Source: JAHFDS01 sp964593795 (GTDB lineage: Bacteria > Myxococcota_A > Polyangia > JAHFDS01). Taken from it: a stretch of 64,000 nt of DNA. The stretch covers positions 58,678 to 122,677 of the forward strand of contig CAZQJC010000361.1 in NCBI GenBank assembly GCA_964593795.1, in the 5' to 3' direction. Shown piece by piece: positions 56,207-64,000 of this stretch. Position 1 is the stretch's first letter. Each line of letters begins with the position of its first letter. A program made the translations under genes and the position numbers. The notes under the pieces are model-generated. The model had not been told where the DNA came from. It ran no database searches and worked only from the letters and a program-made list of their open reading frames with translations.

Positions 56207-56880
56207 GGAAGCTGGTCGCGGAAGGGCTCGGGACGGCGCTGCTCCTCGCAGCCGTCGTCGGCTCGGGGATCATGGCGGAGCGCCTGGCCGGCGGGAACGT
56301 CGCCATCGCGCTCCTGGCCAACACGATCGCCACGGGCGCGGTGCTGGTCGCGCTGATCGTGACCTTCGGTCCGGTGTCGGGCGCGCACCTCAACCCGGCC
56401 GTGACGCTGTCCGCGGCGAGTCAGGGCGATCTCCCTTGGCGCGAGGTTCCGGGCTACGTCGTTGCTCAGGTGACGGGCGCGCTCGGCGGCGTCGTGACCG
56501 CGCATGGCATGTTCGCCGAGCCGGCGCTGTCGATGTCGAGGCACGCGCGGTCGGGTGCGGCGCAGGGCCTGAGCGAGTTCGTGGCCACGTTCGGGCTCGT
56601 CGCGGTGATCTGGGGATGTGGGCGGCGGCGGCCCTCTGCGGTGCCGTTCGTGGTCGCCGCGTACATCACCTCGGCGTACTGGTTCACGGCCTCGACCTCG
56701 TTCGCGAACCCGGCCGTCACGCTTGCGCGCGCCTTCACGGACACGTTCGCCGGCATCCGGCTCGCCGACGTCGGCGTGTTCGTCGCGGCGCAGCTCGCGG
56801 GAGCCGCCGCGGCCACGGTCCTCTTTCGGTGGCTGGTCCCGCCACACGCGCCGGAGCACGAAAGGCAGACCTCCCCATGA
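56197..56880 (+). CDS. Aquaglyceroporin-like channel of the ars operon (AqpS type)
   Basis: A 227-residue MIP-family channel from ATG 56197, inside the end of arsI. Six membrane spans and both NPA boxes are present (AHLNPAVT, FANPAVT). In ars operons with ArsC, such channels (AqpS) let arsenite leave the cell down its gradient; no ArsB or Acr3 pump is seen here, so this channel may be the arsenite exit. Its stop overlaps the next start as ATGA. Confidence 0.88.
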   Translation: MLLRKLVAEGLGTALLLAAVVGSGIMAERLAGGNVAIALLANTIATGAVLVALIVTFGPVSGAHLNPAVTLSAASQGDLPWREVPGYVVAQVTGALGGVVTAHGMFAEPALSMSRHARSGAAQGLSEFVATFGLVAVIWGCGRRRPSAVPFVVAAYITSAYWFTASTSFANPAVTLARAFTDTFAGIRLADVGVFVAAQLAGAAAATVLFRWLVPPHAPEHERQTSP

Positions 56881-57719
56881 AGACCGTCCTCTTCGCCTGC
56901 GTGCACAACGCGGGGCGCTCGCAGATGGCCGCCGCACTGTTCAACGCGCTGGCCGACCCGGACAAGGCGCGCGCCGTTTCGGCGGGGACCGCGCCGGGCG
57001 AGCGGGTCCATCCCGAGGTGCTCTCCGCGATGGCGGAGCTGGGGATCGATCTGTCGAGCGTGCGACCGCAGAAGTTGACCGACGCGCTCGCGTCGCAGGC
57101 GGCAGTCCTGGTGACGATGGGCTGCGGGGAAGCCTGCCCGGTGGTTCCCGGGCTGCGGGTCCTCGACTGGCCATTGCAGGATCCCAAGGGCCAGCCCGCC
57201 CCGCGTGTGCGCGAGATCCGCGATGACGTCCGCCAGCGCGTCGCCGACATGCTCCGAGCGGAAGGCTGGGAGAGCGCGCCGCGCATCGGCCCGGCCTCGG
57301 GTGCCGACCGCGCTGCCGTGGGCCGGCTCCTCGCAGCCGCGGGCCTGCCCGACGACATCGATGATGCGTTTCCCGGCGGCTTCGCGGTGGCCCGGAGCGG
57401 TGCGCTCCTGATCGGGTGCGCGGGCCTGGAGACCCACGGGAAGCACGGCCTGCTGCGTTCGGTCGCGGTCGCCCCGACCTCTCGACGGGCCCGCCTCGGC
57501 CGCGCGCTCGTCGCCGCTCGGCTGGCGGCTGCCGAAGCGGCCGGGCTCGAGGCCGTGTACCTCCTCACCACCGATGCCGCGGACTTCTTCCGCGCGCTCG
57601 GCTTTCGCGACTGCGCCCGCGCCGATGCGCCGGCCGCGGTCCAGCAGGGCACGCAGTTCTCTGGCGGTTGCTGCGCCTCGGCGCGCTGCCTCGTCAAGCG
57701 GCTAGGAGCGACGACATGA
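56877..57719 (+). CDS. arsC: Fusion of thioredoxin-type arsenate reductase (ArsC) and GNAT acetyltransferase (ArsN-like)
   Basis: A 280-residue protein. Residues 1-130 are a low-molecular-weight phosphatase-fold arsenate reductase (LFACVHNAGRSQMAAAL P-loop, GCGEACPV, DWPLQDPKGQP). Residues 145-275 are a GNAT domain (RSVAVAPTSRRARLGRALVA acetyl-CoA loop, DFFRALGF) resembling ArsN2. The fusion reads through without a stop. It reduces As(V) to As(III); the GNAT half may modify an arsenical or related toxin. ATGA overlaps tie it to the genes on both sides. Confidence 0.9.
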   Translation: MKTVLFACVHNAGRSQMAAALFNALADPDKARAVSAGTAPGERVHPEVLSAMAELGIDLSSVRPQKLTDALASQAAVLVTMGCGEACPVVPGLRVLDWPLQDPKGQPAPRVREIRDDVRQRVADMLRAEGWESAPRIGPASGADRAAVGRLLAAAGLPDDIDDAFPGGFAVARSGALLIGCAGLETHGKHGLLRSVAVAPTSRRARLGRALVAARLAAAEAAGLEAVYLLTTDAADFFRALGFRDCARADAPAAVQQGTQFSGGCCASARCLVKRLGATT

Positions 57720-58378
57720 CCACCACGAACAGCCTTCCTGCTGGTGTCCCTCAGACCGAGGTCCCCCACGTCTACGCGCGCGTGGCGCCCATCTATGACG
57801 TCTGGGCCGCGCTCACGGAGTCGCGCGCTAGGCGGCGCGCCCTCGACCTGGCCCAGATCCGGGACGGCGAGCGCATCCTGGAGATCGCCGTCGGCACAGG
57901 CGGCACGTTCTCGGAGGTGCTCACGCGCAACCCGCACGGCGACAACGTGGGACTCGACCTGACGCCGCAGATGCTCGCGCGCGCGAAGGAGAAGGCCGCG
58001 CGCACCGGCGTGCCGCACACGCTCACGCAAGGCGACGCGCTGGCCCTTGCGCTCCCCGACGCCCACTTCGATCTCGTCCTGAACGCGTACATGTTCGACC
58101 TCCTGCCGGAGGCCGACTTCGGCCGCGCGCTCTCCGAGATGCGCCGCGTGCTCCGCCCGGGTGGGCGGCTCGTCCTCACGAACATGGCGCGCGGCCGCCG
58201 TGCCTGGCATCGGCTCTACGAGACCGTTTACCGCGCCCGGCCTGCCCTCCTCGGCGGCTGCCGAGGCGTGACGCTGCGCCCCCACCTCGAAGCCGCCGGC
58301 TTCCAGATCGCGCACGAGGAGTACGTCACCCAGCTCGGCTTCCCGAGCGAGCTGGTCGCCGCGCGGATCGCGAGCTGA
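57716..58378 (+). CDS. Class I SAM-dependent methyltransferase, last gene of the ars operon
   Basis: A 220-residue protein from ATG 57716 (ATGA overlap with arsC). UbiE/ArsM-like Rossmann fold: motif I ILEIAVGTGGTF, GLDLTPQML, GDALALALPD, LRPGGRLVLTN. The three cysteines of ArsM arsenite methyltransferases are not evident, so arsenic as substrate is uncertain. Tight coupling argues for a role in the same pathway. Confidence 0.85.
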   Translation: MTTTNSLPAGVPQTEVPHVYARVAPIYDVWAALTESRARRRALDLAQIRDGERILEIAVGTGGTFSEVLTRNPHGDNVGLDLTPQMLARAKEKAARTGVPHTLTQGDALALALPDAHFDLVLNAYMFDLLPEADFGRALSEMRRVLRPGGRLVLTNMARGRRAWHRLYETVYRARPALLGGCRGVTLRPHLEAAGFQIAHEEYVTQLGFPSELVAARIAS

Positions 58379-58498
58379 CGCGCCGGGACGCACGGGACCC
58401 AGGGGACGGATCCGCATCGTGGAGGCTCAAGGGACCACGGCGTTCCGGCCGCGCGGGATCGCCGCAGGTCGTCGGCGGCTGACGGAACACATCGATCG

Positions 58499-58692
58499 TC
58501 AGGGCGCCCGCATGGCCAGCTCTTTCGCGGCCTCGACGAATAGGCGTAGTGGGCCGGAGCGCTGGGCACGGCTGGGGAAGCAGAGGAAGAAGCCCGGAAC
58601 CGTAGGGGCGTAGGGTTCGAGGACGCGCTGGAGGTGACCGGTTCGAAGGGGCTCGGTCACTCTGGGCTCCGCGACGTAGGCGGGCGAGCGCT
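58499..58692 (-). pseudogene. C-terminal remnant of a LysR-family regulator
   Basis: On the minus strand a frame without a start reads SPAYVAEPRVTEPL, HLQRVLEPYAPTVPGFFLCF, then PLRLFVEAAKELA and a stop at 58499. This is the usual end of LysR effector-binding domains. An in-frame stop lies just upstream, and the DNA-binding part is absent. The rest of the 58379-58740 gap has only a CGGGACGCACGGGACC repeat. Confidence 0.75.
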
Positions 58693-58740
58693 ACCCCGCC
58701 CACCTGGCGGCGCTGGTCGGGAGGTGATAGGGACGAGACC

Positions 58741-60015
58741 ATGACCAACGCGCCCGCGATCCGCCTCGGCCTGCGCGAGAACCTCGGCCAGTTCTCGCTG
58801 CTCGTCGTGGTGAACGCCTTCGTGGGCGCGATGGTCGGCATGGAGCGCAGCATCCTGCCCGCGATCGCGGAGGCGGACTTCCACCTCGCGGCGCGCTCGG
58901 CGGTCCTCTCGTTCATCGTGGTCTTCGGCGTCACGAAGGCGGGCACGAACTACCTCGCAGGCCGACTGTCGGATCGGTTCGGGCGCAAGCACGTGCTGAT
59001 CGCCGGCTGGCTCGTCGCCGTGCCGGTTCCGCTGCTGCTGATGGGCGCGCCGAGCTGGTCGTGGGTGCTCTTCGCGAACCTGCTGCTCGGGGTGAGCCAG
59101 GGCCTGACCTGGTCGACGACGGTGATCATGAAGATCGACCTCGCGGGAGCCAAGCAGCGCGGCCTCGCGATGGGCCTGAACGAGTTCGCCGGCTACTTCG
59201 CGGTCGCCGGGGCGGCGCTCCTGACCGGCTGGCTCGCCGCGCGCTACGGGCTGCGGCCGACGCCGTTCTACCCGGGGGTCGCCTTCGTCGCGCTCGGCCT
59301 CCTGCTCTCGGTCCTCGCGGTCCGCGAGACCCGCCACCATGTCGCCCACGAGTCCAGACAGACGAGCGCGCCCGCCGACCTGCCGAGCCAGCGCGAGATC
59401 TTCTGGCGCACGACGCTCCGCGACCGGAACCTGTCGAGCGTCACGCAGGCGGGCCTCGTCAACAACCTCAACGACGGCATGGCGTGGGGATTGTTCCCGC
59501 TGTTCTTCGCCGCCGCGCACATGCGCCTCGAGCAGATCGGCGTCCTCGCCGCCATCTACCCCGCGACGTGGGGCGCGTGCCAGCTCGTGACCGGCGCGCT
59601 CTCCGACCGCGTGGGTCGCAAGTGGCTCATCGCGACCGGCATGTGGGTCCAGGCCGGCGGCATCGCGGTCGTGATCCTCGCGTCGGGCTTCGCCGGATTC
59701 GCGACCGGCGGCGCGCTGCTCGGCGTCGGCACCGCGATGGTGTACCCCACCTTGCTGGCCGCCATCGGCGACGTCGCCCACCCGAGCTGGCGCGCCTCGT
59801 CCGTGGGCGTGTACCGCCTCTGGCGCGATCTCGGATATGCCGTCGGCGCCGTGATCGCGGGGGTCGCCGCGGATGCGCTCGGCCTCGGCGTCGCCATGTG
59901 GCTGGTGGCCGGGCTGACGCTCCTGTCCGGCACGATCGCGGCCCTGCGGATGACGGAAACGGTCCGCAAGCCGACCGCGTCGCCCTCACACCCTTTGCAA
60001 CCCCCGAGCGCATGA
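58741..60015 (+). CDS. MFS transporter
   Basis: A 424-residue twelve-span major facilitator. The motif A loop is present in both halves (GRLSDRFGRKHVLIAG, GALSDRVGRKWLIATG), typical of drug or toxin exporters. MFS genes of this type occur next to ars operons (recalled), so arsenical export is possible but not shown. It follows the LysR remnant and precedes a broken cysteine-synthase-like gene by 9 bp. Confidence 0.88.
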   Translation: MTNAPAIRLGLRENLGQFSLLVVVNAFVGAMVGMERSILPAIAEADFHLAARSAVLSFIVVFGVTKAGTNYLAGRLSDRFGRKHVLIAGWLVAVPVPLLLMGAPSWSWVLFANLLLGVSQGLTWSTTVIMKIDLAGAKQRGLAMGLNEFAGYFAVAGAALLTGWLAARYGLRPTPFYPGVAFVALGLLLSVLAVRETRHHVAHESRQTSAPADLPSQREIFWRTTLRDRNLSSVTQAGLVNNLNDGMAWGLFPLFFAAAHMRLEQIGVLAAIYPATWGACQLVTGALSDRVGRKWLIATGMWVQAGGIAVVILASGFAGFATGGALLGVGTAMVYPTLLAAIGDVAHPSWRASSVGVYRLWRDLGYAVGAVIAGVAADALGLGVAMWLVAGLTLLSGTIAALRMTETVRKPTASPSHPLQPPSA

Positions 60016-60024
60016 TGCCGGCCG

Positions 60025-60412
60025 ATGTCCCGCCCCGTTCCTGACCTCCTCGAGCACATCGGCCGCACGCCGCTCGTCCCGCTGCGCCACATCGCGCGTG
60101 GGCTGCCGGTGCCGGTGCTTGTCAAAGCCGAGCACATGAACCCAGGCGGCAGCATCAAGGAGCGTCCCGCCCGAGAACCTGCACCGCGAGGTGCTCGACG
60201 CCGCCGAGCGCGTGAGCGACGAGGACAGCTTCGCGATGGTGCGCCGCCTGGTTCGCGAGGAGGGTCTGCTCGTCGGCGGATCCGCCGGCACGAACGTCGT
60301 CGCCGCACTCCGCCTCGCCGCCCGCGGCGACCTCGACGGCCCAGTCGTCACGGTCCTGCCCGACGCCTGGGACCGCTACCGCGCCAAGCCCTGGATGCAG
60401 GGCTGGGAATAG
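60025..60412 (+). pseudogene. Cysteine synthase/cystathionine beta-synthase-type gene with large internal deletion
   Basis: The 5' part encodes DLLEHIGRTPLVPLRHIA and MNPGGSIKE, the start of PLP-dependent cysteine synthases, ending at the PLP lysine region. The 3' part, in another frame, encodes MVRRLVREEGLLVGGSAGTN and ends KPWMQGWE. The ~190 residues between are missing. The junction is near 60164. Not functional. Confidence 0.85.
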
Positions 60413-60673
60413 TCGGGCGGCGAGCCGTGTTCCGCCCGGCCGCCGGAACCGGCCAGCGGAACCCCCTGGGACACGCAACGAGGGCGCGCGGGAACCGCGC
60501 AGCGAAGCAACCCCTGCCCTTGTCACAGGGGGCACCCGTTGCTTCGACACGCCACTCGGCTCCCCGGGTTTCGCGGGCTTCGAGGCGCGAGCGTCCCCGG
60601 ATCGCGCGGCGCACCCGTTGCAACGCGCGGCTCCAAGCGGCCGCTCCGAGCGGCGCGCGCAAAGGAGCTCCTC

Positions 60674-63349
60674 ATGTCCGCATCGCGACCCTCGACTGCA
60701 TCCGTCCGGCGCCGATTCCAGCCCTCCCGGGGCCTGGCGGGGCTCGTCCTCCTCGCCGGCGGCTGTCTGCAAGCCCCGGATGACGCCGCCGCGCCGGGCG
60801 AGCCCCCGGTGGCACGAGCCCAGCGCCCCATCGCGGGCAACGCGAACCGGATGAAGATCGCGATGGATGCGCCCTGGCGCATGGAACCCGAGCCGAGCGG
60901 CGGCTACGGACCCATCCCGGTCAGCGTCACCCTCATCGACAACGACGCCGCCAGCGAGGAGTCCGTCTTCGGCGCCGAGTACGACAAGATCACGAAGATC
61001 GTCGTCGAGGAGCGCCAGCCCTTCACCAACAACGTCCACAAGACCGAGTTCTCGATGGCGCAGCTCCACGAGATCGAGGCCTATTCGGGGCGCTGGGATC
61101 GCAACAGCTCTCGCAACTTCGACTCCGCCCCCTGCACGCCCGGCACCATCGCGTCGCTCTCGCCCGCGCAGGCCGCGTTCTCCGCCTGGGCCAGCACGTG
61201 CCCGAGCGAGTTCCCGAACGGGGGCCTGCTGTGCCGCAACTGGCGGGGCAACCAGAGCGGCTGCCAGGGCGTGGCCACCGACGCGCTGGGCGGCAAGGGC
61301 GCGTGGCACGCCACGCTCCTCTACACGCCCTTCTACCCTGCCACGTCGGGCCGCCGCGTCGCCCTGCGGATCAGGGCGCACCTGCGCGAGGACGACCTCA
61401 TCTTCGACGACGACGAGACCATCGCCCACGACGTGTCCGTGCTGCTCGCGCCGGCGCCGCTGCCGAAGTTCTCGAGCGACTGGGCGTACGGCGACCTCCA
61501 CTACCACACGCAGCTCACCAACAACTTCGGAGAGAGCGGCACCTCGTTCCGCGAGAGCCTCTACGCGATGAACGCGCTCGGGCTCGACTTCGCCTTCGCG
61601 ACCGACCACACCTCGGACAACGACCGCATCTTCGACTTCGAGGTCCAGACGGGGGGCTACGTCCTGTGGGGGCTCGGCGACGCCAGCCCGACCAAGTGGG
61701 CGTTCGGGCACTGGCTGCTCAACCAGAGCGGCACCGGCAGCGACGGCGCCAACCGCGACGTGGCCTCGGTCCCGCGGCTGCGTCAGTTCGGCCACGCGGC
61801 GGCGCAGCTCTTCATGGCCAGCGAGGCCGACGTGATCGTCGAGGCGAACTCGGCCAGCGAGGTCGGGTTCGGCCGCATCAAGTACCGGCCGGCGGACAAC
61901 AACCTCAGCACCACGCTGGCCTCCGACGGCCGCTACCTGGTCAAGGACGGCCAGGGCATCCTGGGCATCGAGCACTTCTCGCGGCAGCACCTGCTGGTCC
62001 TGCCGCGGGACCCCGCGCGACGCGACTCTGGCGTCTTCGGGGACACGAACATCTTCGGGGGGCCGAGCCGTCGCTTCAAGGACGTCCTGCAGTACGACCT
62101 CGGCCGCCGCCAGAAGGGCTACGCGTTCCTGGCGCACCCGTTCGAGCGCACGAGCTCGAGCTCCGACGGCTCGCTGCTCGTCGGATCGGGGCCCGCCATG
62201 ACGCCCTACTCCGTCAAGCAGATGGAGGACGCGTTCGCCTCCCCGTACGTGCTCGGGCTCGAGTTCTGGAACGAGAACACCCGCTGGAAGAGCTCGGTCG
62301 ATGTGGACTCCGACGAGAACCTCTCGCCCTTCTTCAACGACGTGCTCCCCGACCGCGCCGACGAGGCGGCGTGGCTCAAGAAGATGAGCAGCTACCTCGC
62401 GAACTGGGACGAGGTCCTCTTGTGGGGCCTCGATCCCGCGCGGACCGCGACGCTCGGCTGGCTGCCCGCCGGGGATCCCCGACGGCTGTTCATGGCCGGC
62501 GGGTCCGACGCCCACGGGGACCTCAACTACCGCCGCGAGGGCAGAAACGGCATCGACGGCATCAACGACACCGCGATCGGCAACCCGCGCAACCTGGTGA
62601 TGACGGGGCCCCCGCAGATCGTGCTTCCGAACGACATCCGGACGACCCGCGGGTACTCGCAGACCCAGGTCGTCGACGGCCTGCGCAGCGGCAACTTCAG
62701 CGTCACGGACGGCCCTGCCGCGCGCATCGTGCGCGACGTGGACGGCGACGGCGTTCCGCGCGCGACGGACCCGCCGATGGGCAGCGTCTCGACCGCGTGG
62801 CCGATGGCCGCCGCCCTGCCGATCGTCGTCGAGTGGCAGACCACCTCCGAGTTCGGAGAGGTGGACGAGATCGCGCTCGTGGTCGGCGTGCACGGCCAGG
62901 GCGTCTCGACCAAGTACCGCGGCAACCTCCCGCCGGACGAGGCCGAGGCGCGTCCCACGGGCCAGTACTGGGACCTGCCAGGCGGGCGCTACTTCCTGAC
63001 CGCGACGGGCACCGCGGGCGGCCCGTACTGGATGCCGCCGGATCGCTCGGCCCTGTTCGCCGACGCGCGCACCGACTCGCGCGTGCGGTGCACGGCCCTG
63101 TCGCGCAGCAGCAACGCACCGCGCACCTGCCGGATCCAGTTCCAGGTGCCGGTGAGCCAGCTCCCGGCGATCCGCGACCGCGATCTGGTGATGTTCCCGG
63201 CCAAGCGCCTCTACGTGCGCGCCGAGCTCCGCACGCAGGGGGACCTGCGCCGCGTCAAGCGCCGCGCGTACACGAACCCGGTCTGGATCGTGGAGCGCAA
63301 GCCGCTGGTCGGCGCGGTCGACACCGGGACGCTCACCCTGAGCCAGTAG
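60674..63349 (+). CDS. Large lipoprotein with PHP-type metal-dependent hydrolase domain
   Basis: An 891-residue protein from ATG 60674, with AAAGGAG upstream. Lipoprotein signal with lipobox LAGGC. The PHP-superfamily motifs GDLHYHT (about 273), ATDHTS (about 311) and GSDAHGD (about 610) supply the metal-binding histidines and aspartates. A strand-rich C-terminal ~200 residues follows. Relatives are often called DUF3604-like. It should be a surface or periplasmic phosphoesterase-type enzyme; the substrate is unknown. A 261-bp gap without a gene precedes it. Confidence 0.82.
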   Translation: MSASRPSTASVRRRFQPSRGLAGLVLLAGGCLQAPDDAAAPGEPPVARAQRPIAGNANRMKIAMDAPWRMEPEPSGGYGPIPVSVTLIDNDAASEESVFGAEYDKITKIVVEERQPFTNNVHKTEFSMAQLHEIEAYSGRWDRNSSRNFDSAPCTPGTIASLSPAQAAFSAWASTCPSEFPNGGLLCRNWRGNQSGCQGVATDALGGKGAWHATLLYTPFYPATSGRRVALRIRAHLREDDLIFDDDETIAHDVSVLLAPAPLPKFSSDWAYGDLHYHTQLTNNFGESGTSFRESLYAMNALGLDFAFATDHTSDNDRIFDFEVQTGGYVLWGLGDASPTKWAFGHWLLNQSGTGSDGANRDVASVPRLRQFGHAAAQLFMASEADVIVEANSASEVGFGRIKYRPADNNLSTTLASDGRYLVKDGQGILGIEHFSRQHLLVLPRDPARRDSGVFGDTNIFGGPSRRFKDVLQYDLGRRQKGYAFLAHPFERTSSSSDGSLLVGSGPAMTPYSVKQMEDAFASPYVLGLEFWNENTRWKSSVDVDSDENLSPFFNDVLPDRADEAAWLKKMSSYLANWDEVLLWGLDPARTATLGWLPAGDPRRLFMAGGSDAHGDLNYRREGRNGIDGINDTAIGNPRNLVMTGPPQIVLPNDIRTTRGYSQTQVVDGLRSGNFSVTDGPAARIVRDVDGDGVPRATDPPMGSVSTAWPMAAALPIVVEWQTTSEFGEVDEIALVVGVHGQGVSTKYRGNLPPDEAEARPTGQYWDLPGGRYFLTATGTAGGPYWMPPDRSALFADARTDSRVRCTALSRSSNAPRTCRIQFQVPVSQLPAIRDRDLVMFPAKRLYVRAELRTQGDLRRVKRRAYTNPVWIVERKPLVGAVDTGTLTLSQ

Positions 63350-63387
63350 CCCGGGAGAACCGTCGAGTCGTAAGATCGGCCAGGACG

Positions 63388-63753
63388 ATGTCCATCGGCT
63401 TCCACGTGCTCCGGCTGTTCGCGCCGGTGTTGATCCTGGCCGGCATCCTCGGGTTCGTGCTGCCGGCCGAGACGAGCCTCATGAGCGGGGCCCCCGCCTA
63501 CAACGTGTTCCACCTCTGCTTCGGCGCGCTCGGGCTCGCCCTCGTGCTCACCCGCCGCGAAGGCGCGATCGCCGCGTTCAACCTGGGCTTCGGCCTCATC
63601 GACCTCTACCAGGCAGCGGCGAGCCGCGCGCACTGGTTCCCGGCCGACGCGTTCCGCTGGAAGCCGGCGGACGACGTGCTGCACGTCGTCATCGGCGCGG
63701 GCCTCGTCCTCGTGGGCGCGCTCGGCCTGCGTCGACGCGGCGGTGCCCGCTAG
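63388..63753 (+). CDS. Small DUF4383-like membrane protein
   Basis: A 121-residue protein with four membrane helices. The pattern NVFHLCFGALGLAL, FNLGFGLIDLYQA and DDVLHVVIGAGLVLVG resembles DUF4383 proteins. It has its own GGACG ribosome site 38 bp after the lipoprotein stop. Its TAG stop lies within the 6-bp repeat that flanks the MITE-like element. Function unknown. Confidence 0.75.
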   Translation: MSIGFHVLRLFAPVLILAGILGFVLPAETSLMSGAPAYNVFHLCFGALGLALVLTRREGAIAAFNLGFGLIDLYQAAASRAHWFPADAFRWKPADDVLHVVIGAGLVLVGALGLRRRGGAR

Positions 63754-63754
63754 G

Positions 63755-63897
63755 GGCAATGCCGGTCACTTTGCGCCGGCCTGGTCCTGGCCCTGGTCCT
63801 GGTCGAAACCCCCAGAACCACGCAGGCGAAGACCAGGACCAAGACCAAGACCAGGTGGTCAGCGGACGGATTCCGTCATTATCCGACCGGCATTGCC
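63755..63897. mobile_element. 143-bp MITE-like element with 13-bp terminal inverted repeats
   Basis: The ends GGCAATGCCGGTC and GACCGGCATTGCC are perfect inverted repeats. GCTAGG lies directly outside both ends (63749-63754, 63898-63903), like a 6-bp target duplication. The interior, with CTGGTC and GACCAG arms, can form a long hairpin and carries no gene. A diverged inverted relative lies at 6383-6513. Confidence 0.75.
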
Positions 63898-63903
63898 GCT
63901 AGG

Positions 63904-64000
63904 GGGCCGCTAGGGGCCGTCCTCATGATTCTACACACTCGCCGAGCCGAATCTGAGTCCGCTGCGATGACGGGCAGCCTCGGAAACGACGAAATAGAAC
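63904..64000 (+). other. Window end; possible start of a gene
   Basis: A frame from ATG 63925 (MILHTRRAESESAAM) is open to the window edge, with no ribosome site or recognisable motif. Too short to call. Confidence 0.2.

Overview
The window is very GC-rich DNA with strong G/C third-position bias. Its gene content points to a myxobacterium-like member of the Myxococcota: four ~1250-residue Ser/Thr kinases fused to AAA ATPase and TPR regions, two sigma-54 activators (one FHA-type), PilZ proteins, SpoIIE-type phosphatases, TonB receptors, an OmpA protein with thrombospondin type 3 repeats, and many lipoproteins. The genus cannot be fixed from sequence alone.

Layout. 1-3.4 kb: end of an MFS sugar symporter, two PilZ-type proteins and a GH1 beta-glucosidase. 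3.4-13.6 kb: a TPR-GAF-PAS sigma-54 activator, a TonB receptor operon with two lipoproteins, and an exported TPR protein. 13.6-40.2 kb: a signalling block with four kinase-AAA-TPR proteins, two tandem pairs of membrane SpoIIE-type phosphatases (each pair one degraded, one intact), a STAS protein with a zinc ribbon, two switch-kinase-type ATPases, PilZ proteins and a desaturase. 39.2-50.6 kb: a six-gene outer-membrane operon ending in the second switch ATPase, then the FHA sigma-54 activator with target-like genes on both sides. 51-54.5 kb: accessory DNA with a toxin-antitoxin pair, broken genes and the 3' half of a tRNA-Phe gene. 54.5-60.4 kb: an arsenic-resistance operon among gene remnants. 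60.7-64 kb: a PHP-domain lipoprotein, a small membrane protein and a 143-bp MITE-like element whose inverted relative lies at 6.4 kb.

Main discovery. A 15-bp dyad (consensus TGCGCGA-N-TCRCGCA) occurs 13 times in six intergenic clusters (26.2, 34.2, 35.4, 47.2, 49.0 and 50.7 kb). Each cluster lies upstream of a sigma-54 -24/-12 promoter, in most cases with a dyad centre 51-59 bp from the -24 element. The promoters face a kinase gene, PilZ and PilZ-like genes, a desaturase, a lipoprotein/OmpA/TonB/switch-ATPase operon and a lipoprotein. The FHA activator at 47.2-49.0 kb sits between two of these clusters and is the natural candidate regulator. Because FHA domains bind phosphothreonine, the neighbouring kinases could feed this regulon, while phosphatase pairs, STAS and switch ATPases form a partner-switching arm. 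The wiring is inference; sites, spacings and gene content are read directly from the sequence.
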